This document shows, piece by piece, positions 38,673-49,085 of a stretch of 64,000 nt of DNA. A program made the position numbers and the translations under genes. How positions within the stretch are numbered: position 1 is the first letter of the stretch; the number at the start of each line of letters is the position of its first letter. The stretch is from an uncultured Candidatus Poseidoniales archaeon (GTDB lineage Archaea; Thermoplasmatota; Poseidoniia; Poseidoniales; Thalassarchaeaceae): assembly GCA_902560445.1 (NCBI GenBank), contig CACELO010000002.1, positions 1-64,000 of the forward strand, written 5' to 3'. The notes beneath the pieces were generated by a model. That model ran no database searches, was not told the origin of the DNA, and saw only the letters and a list, made by a program, of their open reading frames with translations.

Positions 38673-39572
38673 GTGGCAGACATGGTGAGGGTTCTGATGG
38701 TCGACCTGCTGGTCGAGCGCGAGACTTTCGGGCATGGAGGAAATCAAGAGGTTGTGAGGCCATTTGCAGCTCGTGGAGATGTAGAGTTGCTTCTTGTAAC
38801 ACCTCAAATGCAATCATTTGAGGCTGGAAAAAAGGCCGAATCAGGAGAAGTGCCGCTTTCTGAAGAAGATGTTCCTCATTGGGATGATGATTTTCCTTTC
38901 TGGCAATCAACCACCGTTGAATTAGAAGGCAGAACGGTTTCTTTCCGCAGAATCGTAATGCCGATGATTGAAAATGACACCGAGATGTCAAATTGGCTAG
39001 ATTCGATTGCTGTCGATGCAGTAGTTTGTAGTGGCTCCCGTCGCAATGTTAGCATGTGGGAGGATTGGATGGCTCCTGCAGCGTCCTTGGTTCGATCCTC
39101 TGCAAATGCTGGAAAGCCAACATTAGGAATTTGCTTTGGTCACCAATTACTCTGTCACGCTCTAGGTGCCACTATCGAACGTGCTGAATCACTATCAAGC
39201 GGAATTTGGGACTTGGATTTGACAGACGATGGAGGAGATGATGAATTGCTTACCTCGCACGTCTCGGATGATTCAATTGTAGCAGGATTATTCACCCACC
39301 AAGATCATGTTATGACGGTGCCAGAGTCCTGTTCTCTTCTATGCTCGACCAATCATAACGGAGTTACTGCAGTGCGAGTTCTTTCCGAAAATGGCGAGCC
39401 TTTACCTGCTTGGGGAATACAATTCCATCCAGAGGCTGCAAGAGCGAGAATTGAGCGAGCTCATGAATGGGGTCACATAACCGATGAAGAATTAGCATCT
39501 TTCAAGGGCGAGCATGACGGATCTAGCATATTGTCTTCATTCTCCACTGTCGTATATCGCTATCAAGCATAA
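38673..39572 (+). CDS. Class I glutamine amidotransferase (GMP synthase GATase-like)
   Basis: TLGICFGHQLLCHALG, AWGIQFHPEA. Confidence 0.8.
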   Translation: MADMVRVLMVDLLVERETFGHGGNQEVVRPFAARGDVELLLVTPQMQSFEAGKKAESGEVPLSEEDVPHWDDDFPFWQSTTVELEGRTVSFRRIVMPMIENDTEMSNWLDSIAVDAVVCSGSRRNVSMWEDWMAPAASLVRSSANAGKPTLGICFGHQLLCHALGATIERAESLSSGIWDLDLTDDGGDDELLTSHVSDDSIVAGLFTHQDHVMTVPESCSLLCSTNHNGVTAVRVLSENGEPLPAWGIQFHPEAARARIERAHEWGHITDEELASFKGEHDGSSILSSFSTVVYRYQA

Positions 39573-39576
39573 TCTC

Positions 39577-39591
39577 CGCCCCAAAGGGGCG
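39577..39591. terminator. Triloop hairpin CGCCCC-AAA-GGGGCG downstream of GATase
   Basis: Perfect 6-bp stem just after the stop codon. Confidence 0.4.
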
Positions 39592-39654
39592 ATTATTGTG
39601 GATTCGGATTAAATAGGGACCCTAGGTCGGCGTCTCAACCTAATTGGTGATATT

Positions 39655-41733
39655 ATGGACGGAGAACAAATTGGAATGATGGGAATGGGAGCAGGAATAC
39701 TAGGTCTGCTCATTGCTTTCATGTTATATCGAAAGGTAGATGCAATAGAAATTGAAAACAAAACTGTAGCAACTATCACAGGAAGAATTCAGGATGGCGC
39801 AATGGCTTTCCTGATGGCAGAATATCGAATGTTGGCGATTTTCATCGTTATTGTCGCTGCGCTATTATTCGTCGGCGGTGAGGATAATGGCCTTGGTATG
39901 GAAACCATGGTCGCTTTCATCATCGGTGCTCTTTGTAGTGTAGCCGCTGGATTTAGTGGAATGCAGTCCGCTACTAGTGCCAATGGTCGCACAGCGCAAG
40001 CAGCGGCAAACGGTGGCCAAGCTGCGGCTCTCACAACATCGTACAATGGTGGAGCGGTAATGGGACTTGCAGTAGGCGGACTCGGTCTATTCGGAATCTC
40101 CCTGATGTATTACATGACGGACCCAGTTGGGGGAGACGGATTCCTTTCTGTTGAGAACGTCGCTGGATTCGGAATGGGTGCTTCTTCAATCGCACTATTC
40201 GCTCGTGTTGGTGGAGGAATTTATACCAAGGCTGCGGATGTAGGAGCTGACCTTGTTGGTAAGGTAGAAGCGGGTATTCCTGAGGATGACCCACGTAACC
40301 CTGGTGTAATCGCTGATAACGTTGGAGACAATGTTGGTGACGTAGCTGGAATGGGTGCTGATATTTTCGAGTCGTTCGTAGGTTCAATCATTGCTGCTAT
40401 GGTCATCGCTCAAGCCAGTGAAGATTTGGGCGCAGATTACCTCATGATTCCAATCGCTCTGGCTGTTGTAGGATATATTTCATCCATTATTGGGGTTTTC
40501 TCAATTGCTGGAATGAAAAACATGCACCCTGGTGCTGCGCTACGTAACACCACATTCATCGGGGCTGCTCTATTCATCGGTGGAGGATACTTCGCTCTAG
40601 ATTATCTGGAATTGGACACAACCGTAATTCAGGCAGTCGCAATTGGATCACTAGTAGGTATTCTAATCGGACTAGTCACTGAATACTACACAGGAATTGA
40701 ACCTGTATTCGGAATCAAGGTACAAGCTATTCCATACATCGGAGAGGCTTCAAAGACCGGAAGTGCAACCAATGCGATTGCAGGTCTTGCTGTAGGTATG
40801 CAATCTGTATTCCTCCCTGTTCTTCTAATGGCCGGTGGAATTTACTTTGCTAACGATGTAATGGGCGGCGGAGATGCTGGGCTTTACGGAATAGCAATGG
40901 CCGCTATGGGAATGCTAGGAACTGTTGGTGTTACCATGACAGTCGACGCTTACGGACCTGTAGCAGATAATGCTGGTGGAATTGCGGAGATGTCAGGACT
41001 AGGAAAAGAAGTGAGAGAAATCACAGATGGCCTAGACTCAATCGGAAACTCAACTGCTGCAATCGGAAAAGGATTCGCAATAGGTAGTGCTGCACTAACT
41101 GCTTTGGCATTATTCGCCGCATACAAGACTAGGGCTGAAGAAGCCTTGGGGGCAGGTGAAACTCTAGATCTTTCCTTAACCAATCCAGATGTTGTAATCG
41201 GTCTACTAATCGGTGGTGCGCTTCCATTCCTAGTCGCTGCTATGACAATGAAGTCTGTGGGACGAGCAGCTGAAGATATGATTACAGAAATTCGCAGACA
41301 ATTCAGAGAAATTGACGGATTATTGGAAGGTCGTGAAGGTGTCGAACCAGACAGCGCAACTTGTGTCGATATTTCGACACAAGCGGCTCTCCGCGAGATG
41401 ATTATGCCAGGAATAGTAGCAGTAGCAAGCCCTGTTGTAATTGGACTAGTACTAGGGCCTGAGGCCCTCGGAGGAACTTTGGCTGGTGCTACCGCTACTG
41501 GTGTACTGATGGCTCTATTCATGGCAAACGCCGGAGGAGCATGGGACAATGCAAAGAAAGCTATCGAGCAAGGAGAGATTCCTGGTGCAGAAAAGGGTGA
41601 CGATGCTCACTCTGCTGCTGTAGTCGGAGACACCATTGGTGACCCATTCAAGGACACCAGTGGACCTTCACTAAACATCCTGATCAAGCTGATGTCAATC
41701 GTATCGGTTGTTATCGCCAGTCTAATCGCATAA
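39655..41733 (+). CDS. hppA: Membrane-bound ion-translocating pyrophosphatase
   Basis: Multi-TM with [55 protein letters not shown] and [27 protein letters not shown]. Confidence 0.97.
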   Translation: MDGEQIGMMGMGAGILGLLIAFMLYRKVDAIEIENKTVATITGRIQDGAMAFLMAEYRMLAIFIVIVAALLFVGGEDNGLGMETMVAFIIGALCSVAAGFSGMQSATSANGRTAQAAANGGQAAALTTSYNGGAVMGLAVGGLGLFGISLMYYMTDPVGGDGFLSVENVAGFGMGASSIALFARVGGGIYTKAADVGADLVGKVEAGIPEDDPRNPGVIADNVGDNVGDVAGMGADIFESFVGSIIAAMVIAQASEDLGADYLMIPIALAVVGYISSIIGVFSIAGMKNMHPGAALRNTTFIGAALFIGGGYFALDYLELDTTVIQAVAIGSLVGILIGLVTEYYTGIEPVFGIKVQAIPYIGEASKTGSATNAIAGLAVGMQSVFLPVLLMAGGIYFANDVMGGGDAGLYGIAMAAMGMLGTVGVTMTVDAYGPVADNAGGIAEMSGLGKEVREITDGLDSIGNSTAAIGKGFAIGSAALTALALFAAYKTRAEEALGAGETLDLSLTNPDVVIGLLIGGALPFLVAAMTMKSVGRAAEDMITEIRRQFREIDGLLEGREGVEPDSATCVDISTQAALREMIMPGIVAVASPVVIGLVLGPEALGGTLAGATATGVLMALFMANAGGAWDNAKKAIEQGEIPGAEKGDDAHSAAVVGDTIGDPFKDTSGPSLNILIKLMSIVSVVIASLIA

Positions 41734-41751
41734 TTTGCCCAAACAGGTTTG

Positions 41752-41782
41752 GACGCTGAAGCGTCAGACTCTTGAGAGTCTG
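41752..41782. terminator. Tandem hairpins GACGCT-GA-AGCGTC and CAGACTC-TTGA-GAGTCTG downstream of hppA
   Basis: Two adjacent perfect inverted repeats between the hppA stop and the likely ATG (41798) of the next gene. Confidence 0.45.
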
Positions 41783-41797
41783 GCTCTAGGGTCGACC

Positions 41798-42772
41798 ATG
41801 CGGAGCGGTGCCATTGGTCTGACCATGCTATTGATTATGGCAGGTATAACTGGCTGTACTGGTCTTACTGGTTCGGGAGGAGATGGAGGTTCAGATAACA
41901 CAATTGAGGTGCCAACTTGGCACATCGGAGATTGGTGGCTATACACATTCTCAACACCAGAATATACCGACGATACAGCCCGACTAGTAGTAGCCTCGGA
42001 TAGTGAAGAAGAAGGAACTGCGTACATGCTAGCAATCTCGTCTACAGGAGAGGCAAGAAGGCACGCCGTTCTCAACCACAACCCGTTCCTTGGAAGAATT
42101 ACTCATGAAAATCTCAGTGCATATGAGAATGGCATCCCTCAACCTGTTCTGACCTTCCCAATTTCAGAAGGAGACTCTTGGACATTTTCACTATTTACCA
42201 ATGATTGGACGACTATAGCCCTAGATGTAGGTAGCAAACATGCAACAATGTCCGCACAAGCAGCCGATGGTGCTAGACTTGACTACACCTTCAACACAGA
42301 TATTGGCTTCTTCTCATCATTCATCTGGACAGACGCTGAAGGGATAGAGCAATTACGAATGATGCTGGCAACGAATGGACACACAGAAGATGGAGAGGGT
42401 CATAATGGCGAAGTCTTCTTCATTCGCGGTGGCGACCTCTATTCAGATACTTGGGAAAACGCGGGAACTGATTTTGAGATACGAGATACATTCCTCGTCA
42501 GTGATCACCCTAGCGATGGAGAGTGGGACGAGATGGTGTACTACCTAGACGCTGCCTGTGGAAGTGGAGGTTCAAGCATTAGCCTCACTCTTCGAGACCA
42601 CACCTCGGTATCGGCTCTACAACGTACGTGGGGACCTGGAGCAGAGGAATACGGAACTCTCGGAACCATTCCCTACCCGAGTGAAGAATACACACTAACT
42701 CTGACCTTTACTGGCGATTCAGATCTTCGACTAATAATCGCCGGTGCAATTACCTATTCTTGGACACTCTGA
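41798..42772 (+). CDS. Secreted lipoprotein of unknown function
   Basis: Signal and lipobox MRSGAIGLTMLLIMAGITGC; no recognised domain. ORF track starts 41735. Confidence 0.6.
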   Translation: MRSGAIGLTMLLIMAGITGCTGLTGSGGDGGSDNTIEVPTWHIGDWWLYTFSTPEYTDDTARLVVASDSEEEGTAYMLAISSTGEARRHAVLNHNPFLGRITHENLSAYENGIPQPVLTFPISEGDSWTFSLFTNDWTTIALDVGSKHATMSAQAADGARLDYTFNTDIGFFSSFIWTDAEGIEQLRMMLATNGHTEDGEGHNGEVFFIRGGDLYSDTWENAGTDFEIRDTFLVSDHPSDGEWDEMVYYLDAACGSGGSSISLTLRDHTSVSALQRTWGPGAEEYGTLGTIPYPSEEYTLTLTFTGDSDLRLIIAGAITYSWTL

Positions 42773-42781
42773 GGTGTCGAA

Positions 42782-43393
42782 ATGACCTCTGGAACTCTCG
42801 TCATGCTACACGGTATGACCGGGACTAGGGAGAAAATGCAACCACTTGCCAAGAGATTAGCACCTCATGGTTGGAATGTGCTCTGCCCACAAGCAATAAT
42901 CGAACACCCAACAAGGGGTGGATTTGCTTGGTGGTTACGCGCTGAAGACCCAACTTTACCATTGGACTCAGAATCTCAAATACAAGTCGAAGAGTCGATG
43001 CAGAGGGTGATTGAACAGATTTCAGATGGGCCCGTGATTATCGGGGGATTTTCTCAAGGTGGGGCGATTGCTTCTGCACTTTTGGAAACTGATTTGCAGG
43101 AAAGAATCGTTGGTCTTGTTCTCATTGGAACAAAAACTGTTAGGCCTGATTCATTAATCGAATCACTCCCCTTCCTGAAGCCGCGAGAAGTTGTTTGGAT
43201 GCATGGATTAAGGGATCATCTTGTTCCTCTGGAGGTAGCGATAGAACACGCCGAAATCTTCGAATCAGCAGGATGGCCGGTAACTCGCCTTGAACATGAG
43301 AAAGGCCATATGGTCAACTTGAACCAAATAGACCAAATGAAAAACTCAATTCAAAGAATGGCTGATTCGGTTAAATCGAATCAGGAAAGGTAA
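42782..43393 (+). CDS. Alpha/beta hydrolase (carboxylesterase/phospholipase type)
   Basis: LVMLHGMTGTREKMQPLAKRLAPHGWNVLCPQA, IIGGFSQGGAIASALLE. Confidence 0.85.
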   Translation: MTSGTLVMLHGMTGTREKMQPLAKRLAPHGWNVLCPQAIIEHPTRGGFAWWLRAEDPTLPLDSESQIQVEESMQRVIEQISDGPVIIGGFSQGGAIASALLETDLQERIVGLVLIGTKTVRPDSLIESLPFLKPREVVWMHGLRDHLVPLEVAIEHAEIFESAGWPVTRLEHEKGHMVNLNQIDQMKNSIQRMADSVKSNQER

Positions 43394-43641
43394 TCCATCA
43401 AATGATCGGAGCCACCAATGAATATTGGTTGTTCTCCCCTAATGTCGAAGCATACAGGAACCGTACGATGACCTGTTGCATCGACTACTTCCCATCGAAG
43501 GTCTCCCTCATGGTCGAAGTTTACCTCTGTGTATGTTAGCCCTTTTCCCTCTAGAACATTTTTTGCTCGAGTGCAGTAATAGCACACAGTTTGTGAAAAA
43601 ATTAGGAAATCGGTCTCACAATTATCAAGCCACTGTTGCAT
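43381..43641 (-). CDS. Glutaredoxin
   Basis: LIFSQTVCYYCTRAKNVLEGKGLTYTEVNFD, HRTVPVCFDIRGEQPIFIGGSDHL; start MQQWL at 43641 preferred. Confidence 0.85.
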   Translation of the reverse strand: MQQWLDNCETDFLIFSQTVCYYCTRAKNVLEGKGLTYTEVNFDHEGDLRWEVVDATGHRTVPVCFDIRGEQPIFIGGSDHLMDYLS

Positions 43642-46279
43642 GTTCGCCAAGCTCTGCACCCTCCATTGATTCGCCCTCTTCTGTCCACCACTCATCTTCG
43701 TCTTCATCGTCATCACCCAATCGGCCTTCTAAGACTCGGTCTGTTTCATCCTCATCAATGAAAATCAACATTATTGCTGAAATCATTGTTAATGTGGCAC
43801 CAACATAAATTGCAGATGAATAATCGAATATCTCAATCATTCTCTCCGTTAGCAAGTAAGCGGTTACTCCGGACAAATTAAACAGAGACATGTAAGCAGT
43901 AAATTGGGTTCCACCAACCTTGCTCCAAGTTAGCCTCATTGCAAGTGAAATGATACAAATCCAAGCAATTCCTGCCACGAATGCTTGAACAATCAAGAAT
44001 ATTGTCATTACAGTAGTGTTCGTCCAAAGGGGTTCTAACATTGCAAGTGCTGCATTAGCCAACGAAAGTAAAAGGAATCCAACCATAGCAACTCTTCTTG
44101 TTCCGAACTTGTCTCCTAGAAGTCCGCCGAAGATTTGACCAAACATCGCTCCAAATACTACTACTCCACCAACAATAGCATTGTACTTGGCCTGTGACCA
44201 ACCAGCTTCGTTGATGAAAATATCAATGACAATCGGTCCCACGAAGTAATACAATTCTGATAACAAACAGAGGAAAATCAGTAAGAATGCGGACCTAACT
44301 GAAAAGGCTTTAACAAGATAAAATGAAGTTCTTGCAACAGTAGTTCTAGTGCCTGTTGGTAATAGCAAGAATGGATTTGGCACCCTAGGTAATTCTTTTG
44401 CATCCTCTATTTGTTTCATTAATTTTGAAATTACTAATGTTGCTATTCCGAGCACGATGAACAGGTATGAAGCTGGGTTTGTGAATTCTCGAAGATCCCC
44501 TCCGAGGCTCCAATCAATAGTGAATACATCAATTGCAAAGCCAACAAACCAAAGTGTGAGACCAACGATTGCAAACAACGCGGGTATTGAGATTCTGCTT
44601 TCGGATACCGCATAACCTACTGTTTTCGCTACTCGGAAGTCGACTTCATCTACCCATGGAGTCTCTTCATCGTCAACATCCTCTACTTCTTCTGTTTCTG
44701 AACCAACGATTTCAGCTTGAATAACTCCCACCTTCTTTGACCATGGGAACAATTGCACTCCAGGCTTTTCGATCATGGTTAATGGGAACCACGCGACCAT
44801 CAGTAGAAGTACCATAGACGCTACTATTACTCCTTGAATTTCAATTATAGTGACAAGGACCCCTAGTGCAGCACCACCGATAATAATTCCAAGTCTCTTT
44901 GCAGCGAACATGAAACCATTGACCTTTGCAACTTCATCTGGTTGAAGAATTTCAACCGCTAGAGCGTCAGTAGCCACATCTTGAAGAGAAGCGAATATGT
45001 TGTGAATGAACAATACTCTCGTCACCAAATCAATTTCAGTATTCAAATCACCAATTGTCTTGTCAATAACCAACAAACCACCCAGACTCACAGCCATACC
45101 GGTTTGAGCGAACAATACCCATTGTCGACGTGGGCCAAATCTCTCGATAAATACAGCGTCAACAACAGGACCCCATATCCACTTGAATGTCCAAGGTAAT
45201 GCTACAGTCGCGAATAGAATTGCAATATCCTTCACTTCTGTGCCGTTCTCCACAAGATAAGCTGCAAAGGCGACGCTGGCGAATCCCCATGGCAATCCCT
45301 GAGCGAAGTAAAGAATACAAAGAGTAATTATTCTCCGGGTTTTATTCTCAGTAAGAGGCCCACCTTCTATCCATTCAGAAAATCCTGTTATTGTGGATGA
45401 TATTGCATTTGAAGGCATTGATTTGTAACGTTCTACATCAAAGGCACTTGAATAAAACGGCTCTTCCGATTCTGACTTCCAACCTTCTCTCACAGCAACT
45501 ACACCGAGAAGAGCAGTGATTGCTAGGAATGGTATGAAGAATGCAATAGGTCCAACCGAGGTCTTTCCTATGTTATTACTAGCATCCGTCAAGGACACAT
45601 AAATTGGGAACTCTGTATAAACATCTCCTGGACTTCCGCCTTCATTGGAGTAGTACATCCTGAAACTACCTGAGCAATCTGACCCGGGTACTGGAAATGG
45701 GCCTGGGACTGCGCATTGGGGTCCGCTTTCTGCAGGAGTTTCGTATTGTACCCGAATTGTGATTTGGGTATCCTTAGCCCAATTTCTGAGTGAATCATTG
45801 ACTAAAATATCCCATTGAGTTGTGAAATCATTACCATTATTTACTGCGTTTGCTGATTGAATGTGTTGAGAAATTTCCTCTTGACCCCTAGTCATTGTTA
45901 GAGTTAGATCTGTACAATCTCCACCACAATTTCCAGATTCGATTGCGAATTTCATTCTGACTGAGATAGTTTCGTTAATTTCTAGGAGGAAATCGTCAGA
46001 AAAACCCATTTGCATGTTACAGGAAAAGTCCACGCTTACATCCTGTCCTTCGGGGAATTCGATCTCTCCATAACCAGTACTGGATGAACCTGCAGATGCG
46101 TTGGAATCGAAATTATTCCAACATTCGAATAAATCCTCCTCACCCCAGAAGTACATGTAGGGTTGTTCTTCTGTTGGGTGATTATTTTCTCCATCTTGCG
46201 CCGCAACAAATACAGAGAGGATACTTACGGAGAAAAGTAAGACTACTGCTAAAGAAAGCCCTCTACTTGCATAACGCAT
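43625..46279 (-). CDS. MFS (AmpG/PAT-like) transporter with an N-terminal extracytoplasmic domain
   Basis: Signal peptide plus ~250 aa Cys-containing region, one TM, then a 12-TM-like region starting ITLCILYFAQGLPWGFASVAFAAYLVENG. Confidence 0.8.
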   Translation of the reverse strand: MRYASRGLSLAVVLLFSVSILSVFVAAQDGENNHPTEEQPYMYFWGEEDLFECWNNFDSNASAGSSSTGYGEIEFPEGQDVSVDFSCNMQMGFSDDFLLEINETISVRMKFAIESGNCGGDCTDLTLTMTRGQEEISQHIQSANAVNNGNDFTTQWDILVNDSLRNWAKDTQITIRVQYETPAESGPQCAVPGPFPVPGSDCSGSFRMYYSNEGGSPGDVYTEFPIYVSLTDASNNIGKTSVGPIAFFIPFLAITALLGVVAVREGWKSESEEPFYSSAFDVERYKSMPSNAISSTITGFSEWIEGGPLTENKTRRIITLCILYFAQGLPWGFASVAFAAYLVENGTEVKDIAILFATVALPWTFKWIWGPVVDAVFIERFGPRRQWVLFAQTGMAVSLGGLLVIDKTIGDLNTEIDLVTRVLFIHNIFASLQDVATDALAVEILQPDEVAKVNGFMFAAKRLGIIIGGAALGVLVTIIEIQGVIVASMVLLLMVAWFPLTMIEKPGVQLFPWSKKVGVIQAEIVGSETEEVEDVDDEETPWVDEVDFRVAKTVGYAVSESRISIPALFAIVGLTLWFVGFAIDVFTIDWSLGGDLREFTNPASYLFIVLGIATLVISKLMKQIEDAKELPRVPNPFLLLPTGTRTTVARTSFYLVKAFSVRSAFLLIFLCLLSELYYFVGPIVIDIFINEAGWSQAKYNAIVGGVVVFGAMFGQIFGGLLGDKFGTRRVAMVGFLLLSLANAALAMLEPLWTNTTVMTIFLIVQAFVAGIAWICIISLAMRLTWSKVGGTQFTAYMSLFNLSGVTAYLLTERMIEIFDYSSAIYVGATLTMISAIMLIFIDEDETDRVLEGRLGDDDEDEDEWWTEEGESMEGAELGEHATVA

Positions 46280-46330
46280 GGGATTGGGGGCAGAAAGTAG
46301 CGTTTGAGGCTTCCCTAAACAAGGTTCGGT

Positions 46331-47182
46331 TCAAATTGCTACCAAGCCGGAATTATCATACTTCCAATCGATTATTTGCCAGTCTTGCTCAGACAATCTT
46401 GAACGGACAAATTTTACCGCCATTGGGTTGCAAAGAAGAGCTGCGCAGCCACCACCCCCTGCACCCAGTGCTTTCCAAGCCATCACCGAACCATCAGTAA
46501 TCATTGGATCGATTGTCGAACGAAATGGTTGATGTATTGAAGGATCCAGTGAATTGACTCCCTCGCAGATTTCATTCAAGGCATCTACAACTAACTGCCG
46601 TTGATCTCTTTGGAGGGCATCAGCCATCTTTTTAGTAGCCAAGCGAATAGTGTGCAGGCCATTAATTACGGCTCGATCCCCTGCATTATATCGAGACCAA
46701 ACTAATTCTTGCATATCTCCCGATTTATGCTGTATACCGCTATGGGCAATAATCAGATGCTTGTGTAGCCATTTCCTAGCAGATGGAGCTGGTTCAAATG
46801 GTAGATGTTCAACTCCATCTCCTATGAATAAAAAACGATTGAATCCACCGTATGCAGATGCCCATTGGTCTTGACGGCCACAACGATTCCCTTCCTTATT
46901 TTCTATCTCAAAGGCCGATTCTGCAATTGTATCTAGGTCAGTTAAATCATCAACTCCTAGGGCGGCAATTTTTGCTACATTCAAAGCACCGCTAGTCCCA
47001 AGTCCTGAACCTGCAGCAACATCAAATTGAAAATCGACATTTCCATCTCCAGCGGGAGTTGCTGTAACCCACTTGTCTATTGTGAAGTTGACCACTTCAC
47101 CTCCATGATCGTGAGTGTATGGTGCTAAGTCGGTCCAACCACCCGCAAGGTCGACCCTTAGCGGGGCTCGATATCCACCCAT
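46331..47182 (-). CDS. GHMP-family sugar kinase (HddA/fucokinase-like)
   Basis: YRAPLRVDLAGGWTDLAPYTHDHGGEVVNFTI, GSGLGTSGALNVAKIAA, ALGAGGGGCAALLC. Confidence 0.82.
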   Translation of the reverse strand: MGGYRAPLRVDLAGGWTDLAPYTHDHGGEVVNFTIDKWVTATPAGDGNVDFQFDVAAGSGLGTSGALNVAKIAALGVDDLTDLDTIAESAFEIENKEGNRCGRQDQWASAYGGFNRFLFIGDGVEHLPFEPAPSARKWLHKHLIIAHSGIQHKSGDMQELVWSRYNAGDRAVINGLHTIRLATKKMADALQRDQRQLVVDALNEICEGVNSLDPSIHQPFRSTIDPMITDGSVMAWKALGAGGGGCAALLCNPMAVKFVRSRLSEQDWQIIDWKYDNSGLVAI

Positions 47183-47269
47183 GAATAGCCTGATGACTTG
47201 GTGATGATAACTCTACGGTGAGAACAAAGGACCAAAAATAACGGGTATTAACACCGGGTCGGAAGAAAC

Positions 47270-47983
47270 ATGCAGTCGAATGTTGAAAATGCAATCCAAG
47301 CCTTCTCGCAGGGCCAGCCAGTGATGGTTTTCGACTCTGATTTCAGAGAATGCGAAACCGACCTTCTATGGCCTGCAACAGCAGCCAGTCCAGCGGTTAT
47401 GCGAAGATTGAGACAGGACTGTGGAGGGCTTCTATTCTTGGCAGTCGGTGATGAAATAGGCAGCCTATTCGGTCTTCCTTGGTTACAGGATATTCATACC
47501 CATCCGGCACTCGTAGCTGAAAACCCAGTTCTTGGTAGACTAATCACTGACGACTTACAATATGATTCGCGCTCCGCCTTCACGCTTTCTTTGAATCATA
47601 GAGAAACCTACACCGGAATTACCGACAGAGATCGTGCCCTAACCACACGAAGGTTTGGGGAATTAGCAGGTGAAATGATGGTGGCAAATGCATCTGAGGA
47701 AAAAGCACAGGAAGCACTCGGTATTGAGTTCAGAACCCCTGGCCATATTCCAGTCTGCAGGGAATCACCAGGTGGACTGGAAACTAGACAGGGGCACACC
47801 GAATTAGCTGTTGCAATAGCAAGACTTTCTGGACATGTTCCAGCCACTATAGGAGCAGAGATGTTACAACCAGATGGAGATAAAGCTCTGAGTGTTGAGG
47901 CAGCAAGACAGTACGCAGAATTGCACGATATACCAATGATAACGGGTGCTGATTTATTGAACGCACTAGGGATTGAAGATTGA
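47270..47983 (+). CDS. ribB: 3,4-dihydroxy-2-butanone 4-phosphate synthase
   Basis: VMVFDSDFRECETDLLWPA, MRRLRQDCGGLL, RTPGHIPVCRESPGGLETRQGHTELAVAIARLSG. Confidence 0.92.
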   Translation: MQSNVENAIQAFSQGQPVMVFDSDFRECETDLLWPATAASPAVMRRLRQDCGGLLFLAVGDEIGSLFGLPWLQDIHTHPALVAENPVLGRLITDDLQYDSRSAFTLSLNHRETYTGITDRDRALTTRRFGELAGEMMVANASEEKAQEALGIEFRTPGHIPVCRESPGGLETRQGHTELAVAIARLSGHVPATIGAEMLQPDGDKALSVEAARQYAELHDIPMITGADLLNALGIED

Positions 47984-48021
47984 CCGAAGCATTGAGGGTA
48001 TTTGACCGAGAGGAGATATTG

Positions 48022-48480
48022 ATGGTTAGGGTCATGGCAGTCGGAGTTTTCGACCTACTGCACGCAGGTCACCTGCATTATGTCGAGCAGGCAAAGACCC
48101 TAGGTGATGAGTTGATTGTAGTAGTCGCCCACGACGATACTGTGAGAAAACAAAAACACGAACCAGTGACTAATCAGGACTTACGCAGGCGTATGGTACT
48201 AGGTTTGAAGCCTGTAGATGATGCTATAATTGGCAATCCTCCGACGGTTCCAATTTTCGAGATTCTAGAAGTAGTGAAACCTGATGTAATCGCTTTAGGT
48301 TACGACCAGAAGCACTCACGCGACTCTATCAAGAAAGGATTGGAAGATAACGGGTGGGGAAATGTCGAGGTACAAAGGGTCGAAGGATTAGCTGACGACC
48401 TCGACGGTACAAGGAAAATCATCGCTCGGATTATCGAACTCTGGTCTGGTGAAACTGGTGGCCCTTACGAGGAGGATTGA
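48022..48480 (+). CDS. ribL: RibL-like FAD synthetase (cytidylyltransferase fold)
   Basis: VGVFDLLHAGHLHYVEQAKTLGDELIVVVAHD, VIALGYDQKHS. ORF track starts at TTG 47980; ATG 48022 preferred. Confidence 0.85.
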   Translation: MVRVMAVGVFDLLHAGHLHYVEQAKTLGDELIVVVAHDDTVRKQKHEPVTNQDLRRRMVLGLKPVDDAIIGNPPTVPIFEILEVVKPDVIALGYDQKHSRDSIKKGLEDNGWGNVEVQRVEGLADDLDGTRKIIARIIELWSGETGGPYEED

Positions 48481-48482
48481 GA

Positions 48483-49085
48483 ATGTTCACCGGGATTGTA
48501 GCCGCAGCTTGCGAGGTTGTGGCAACAGAGCAAGGAGAAGAAGTACGTTCCATTCTTGTAAACCTCAGCGGCCATGACGAAGACCTAGAAATAGGCGCTA
48601 GCGTGGCGGTAGATGGCGTTTGTATGACCGTCGTGTCTTCACAAGATGGACGAGTTAAATTTGAGGCGATTCCTGAGACCTTGGAGCGTACTACTATTGG
48701 CTTTATTCAGCAGGGAAGTAGAGTCAATATTGAGAGATCTCTAAGGATGGGTGATGAATTGGGAGGTCACATTCTCTCCGGTCATGTTATGTCGACTGCT
48801 AGGATTCTACAAAGGACTGAGAAAGGCGAAGGAATCGACCTATTGATTGAACATCAAGAAGATACCAAACCATACATTCTGGAGAAAGGATATGTCGCAG
48901 TTGATGGTATGTCCTTGACGGTTGGAGAAGTGCATTCGGAGGGTTTCAATCTACATATCATTCCAGAAACTCTGAGGATTACCACCATCGGAGAAAAGTC
49001 TGAAGGCGACTTTGTGAATATTGAAGTAGATTCACGAACCCAAGCGGTTGTAGACACAATTCGAAGTATGGAGGTAGAAAAATGA
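48483..49085 (+). CDS. ribE: Riboflavin synthase, bacterial/eukaryotic alpha-chain type with two lumazine-binding repeats
   Basis: MFTGIVAA...VDGVCMTVV...ETLERTTIG...RSLRMGDELGGHILSGHV and second repeat VDGMSLTVGEV...IPETLRITTIG. Confidence 0.93.
   Translation: MFTGIVAAACEVVATEQGEEVRSILVNLSGHDEDLEIGASVAVDGVCMTVVSSQDGRVKFEAIPETLERTTIGFIQQGSRVNIERSLRMGDELGGHILSGHVMSTARILQRTEKGEGIDLLIEHQEDTKPYILEKGYVAVDGMSLTVGEVHSEGFNLHIIPETLRITTIGEKSEGDFVNIEVDSRTQAVVDTIRSMEVEK

Noticed and set aside
40950-41549. 199-aa antisense ORF over hppA
   Set aside because: Ala/Ser/Pro-rich shadow of a strongly conserved membrane pyrophosphatase; no independent evidence.
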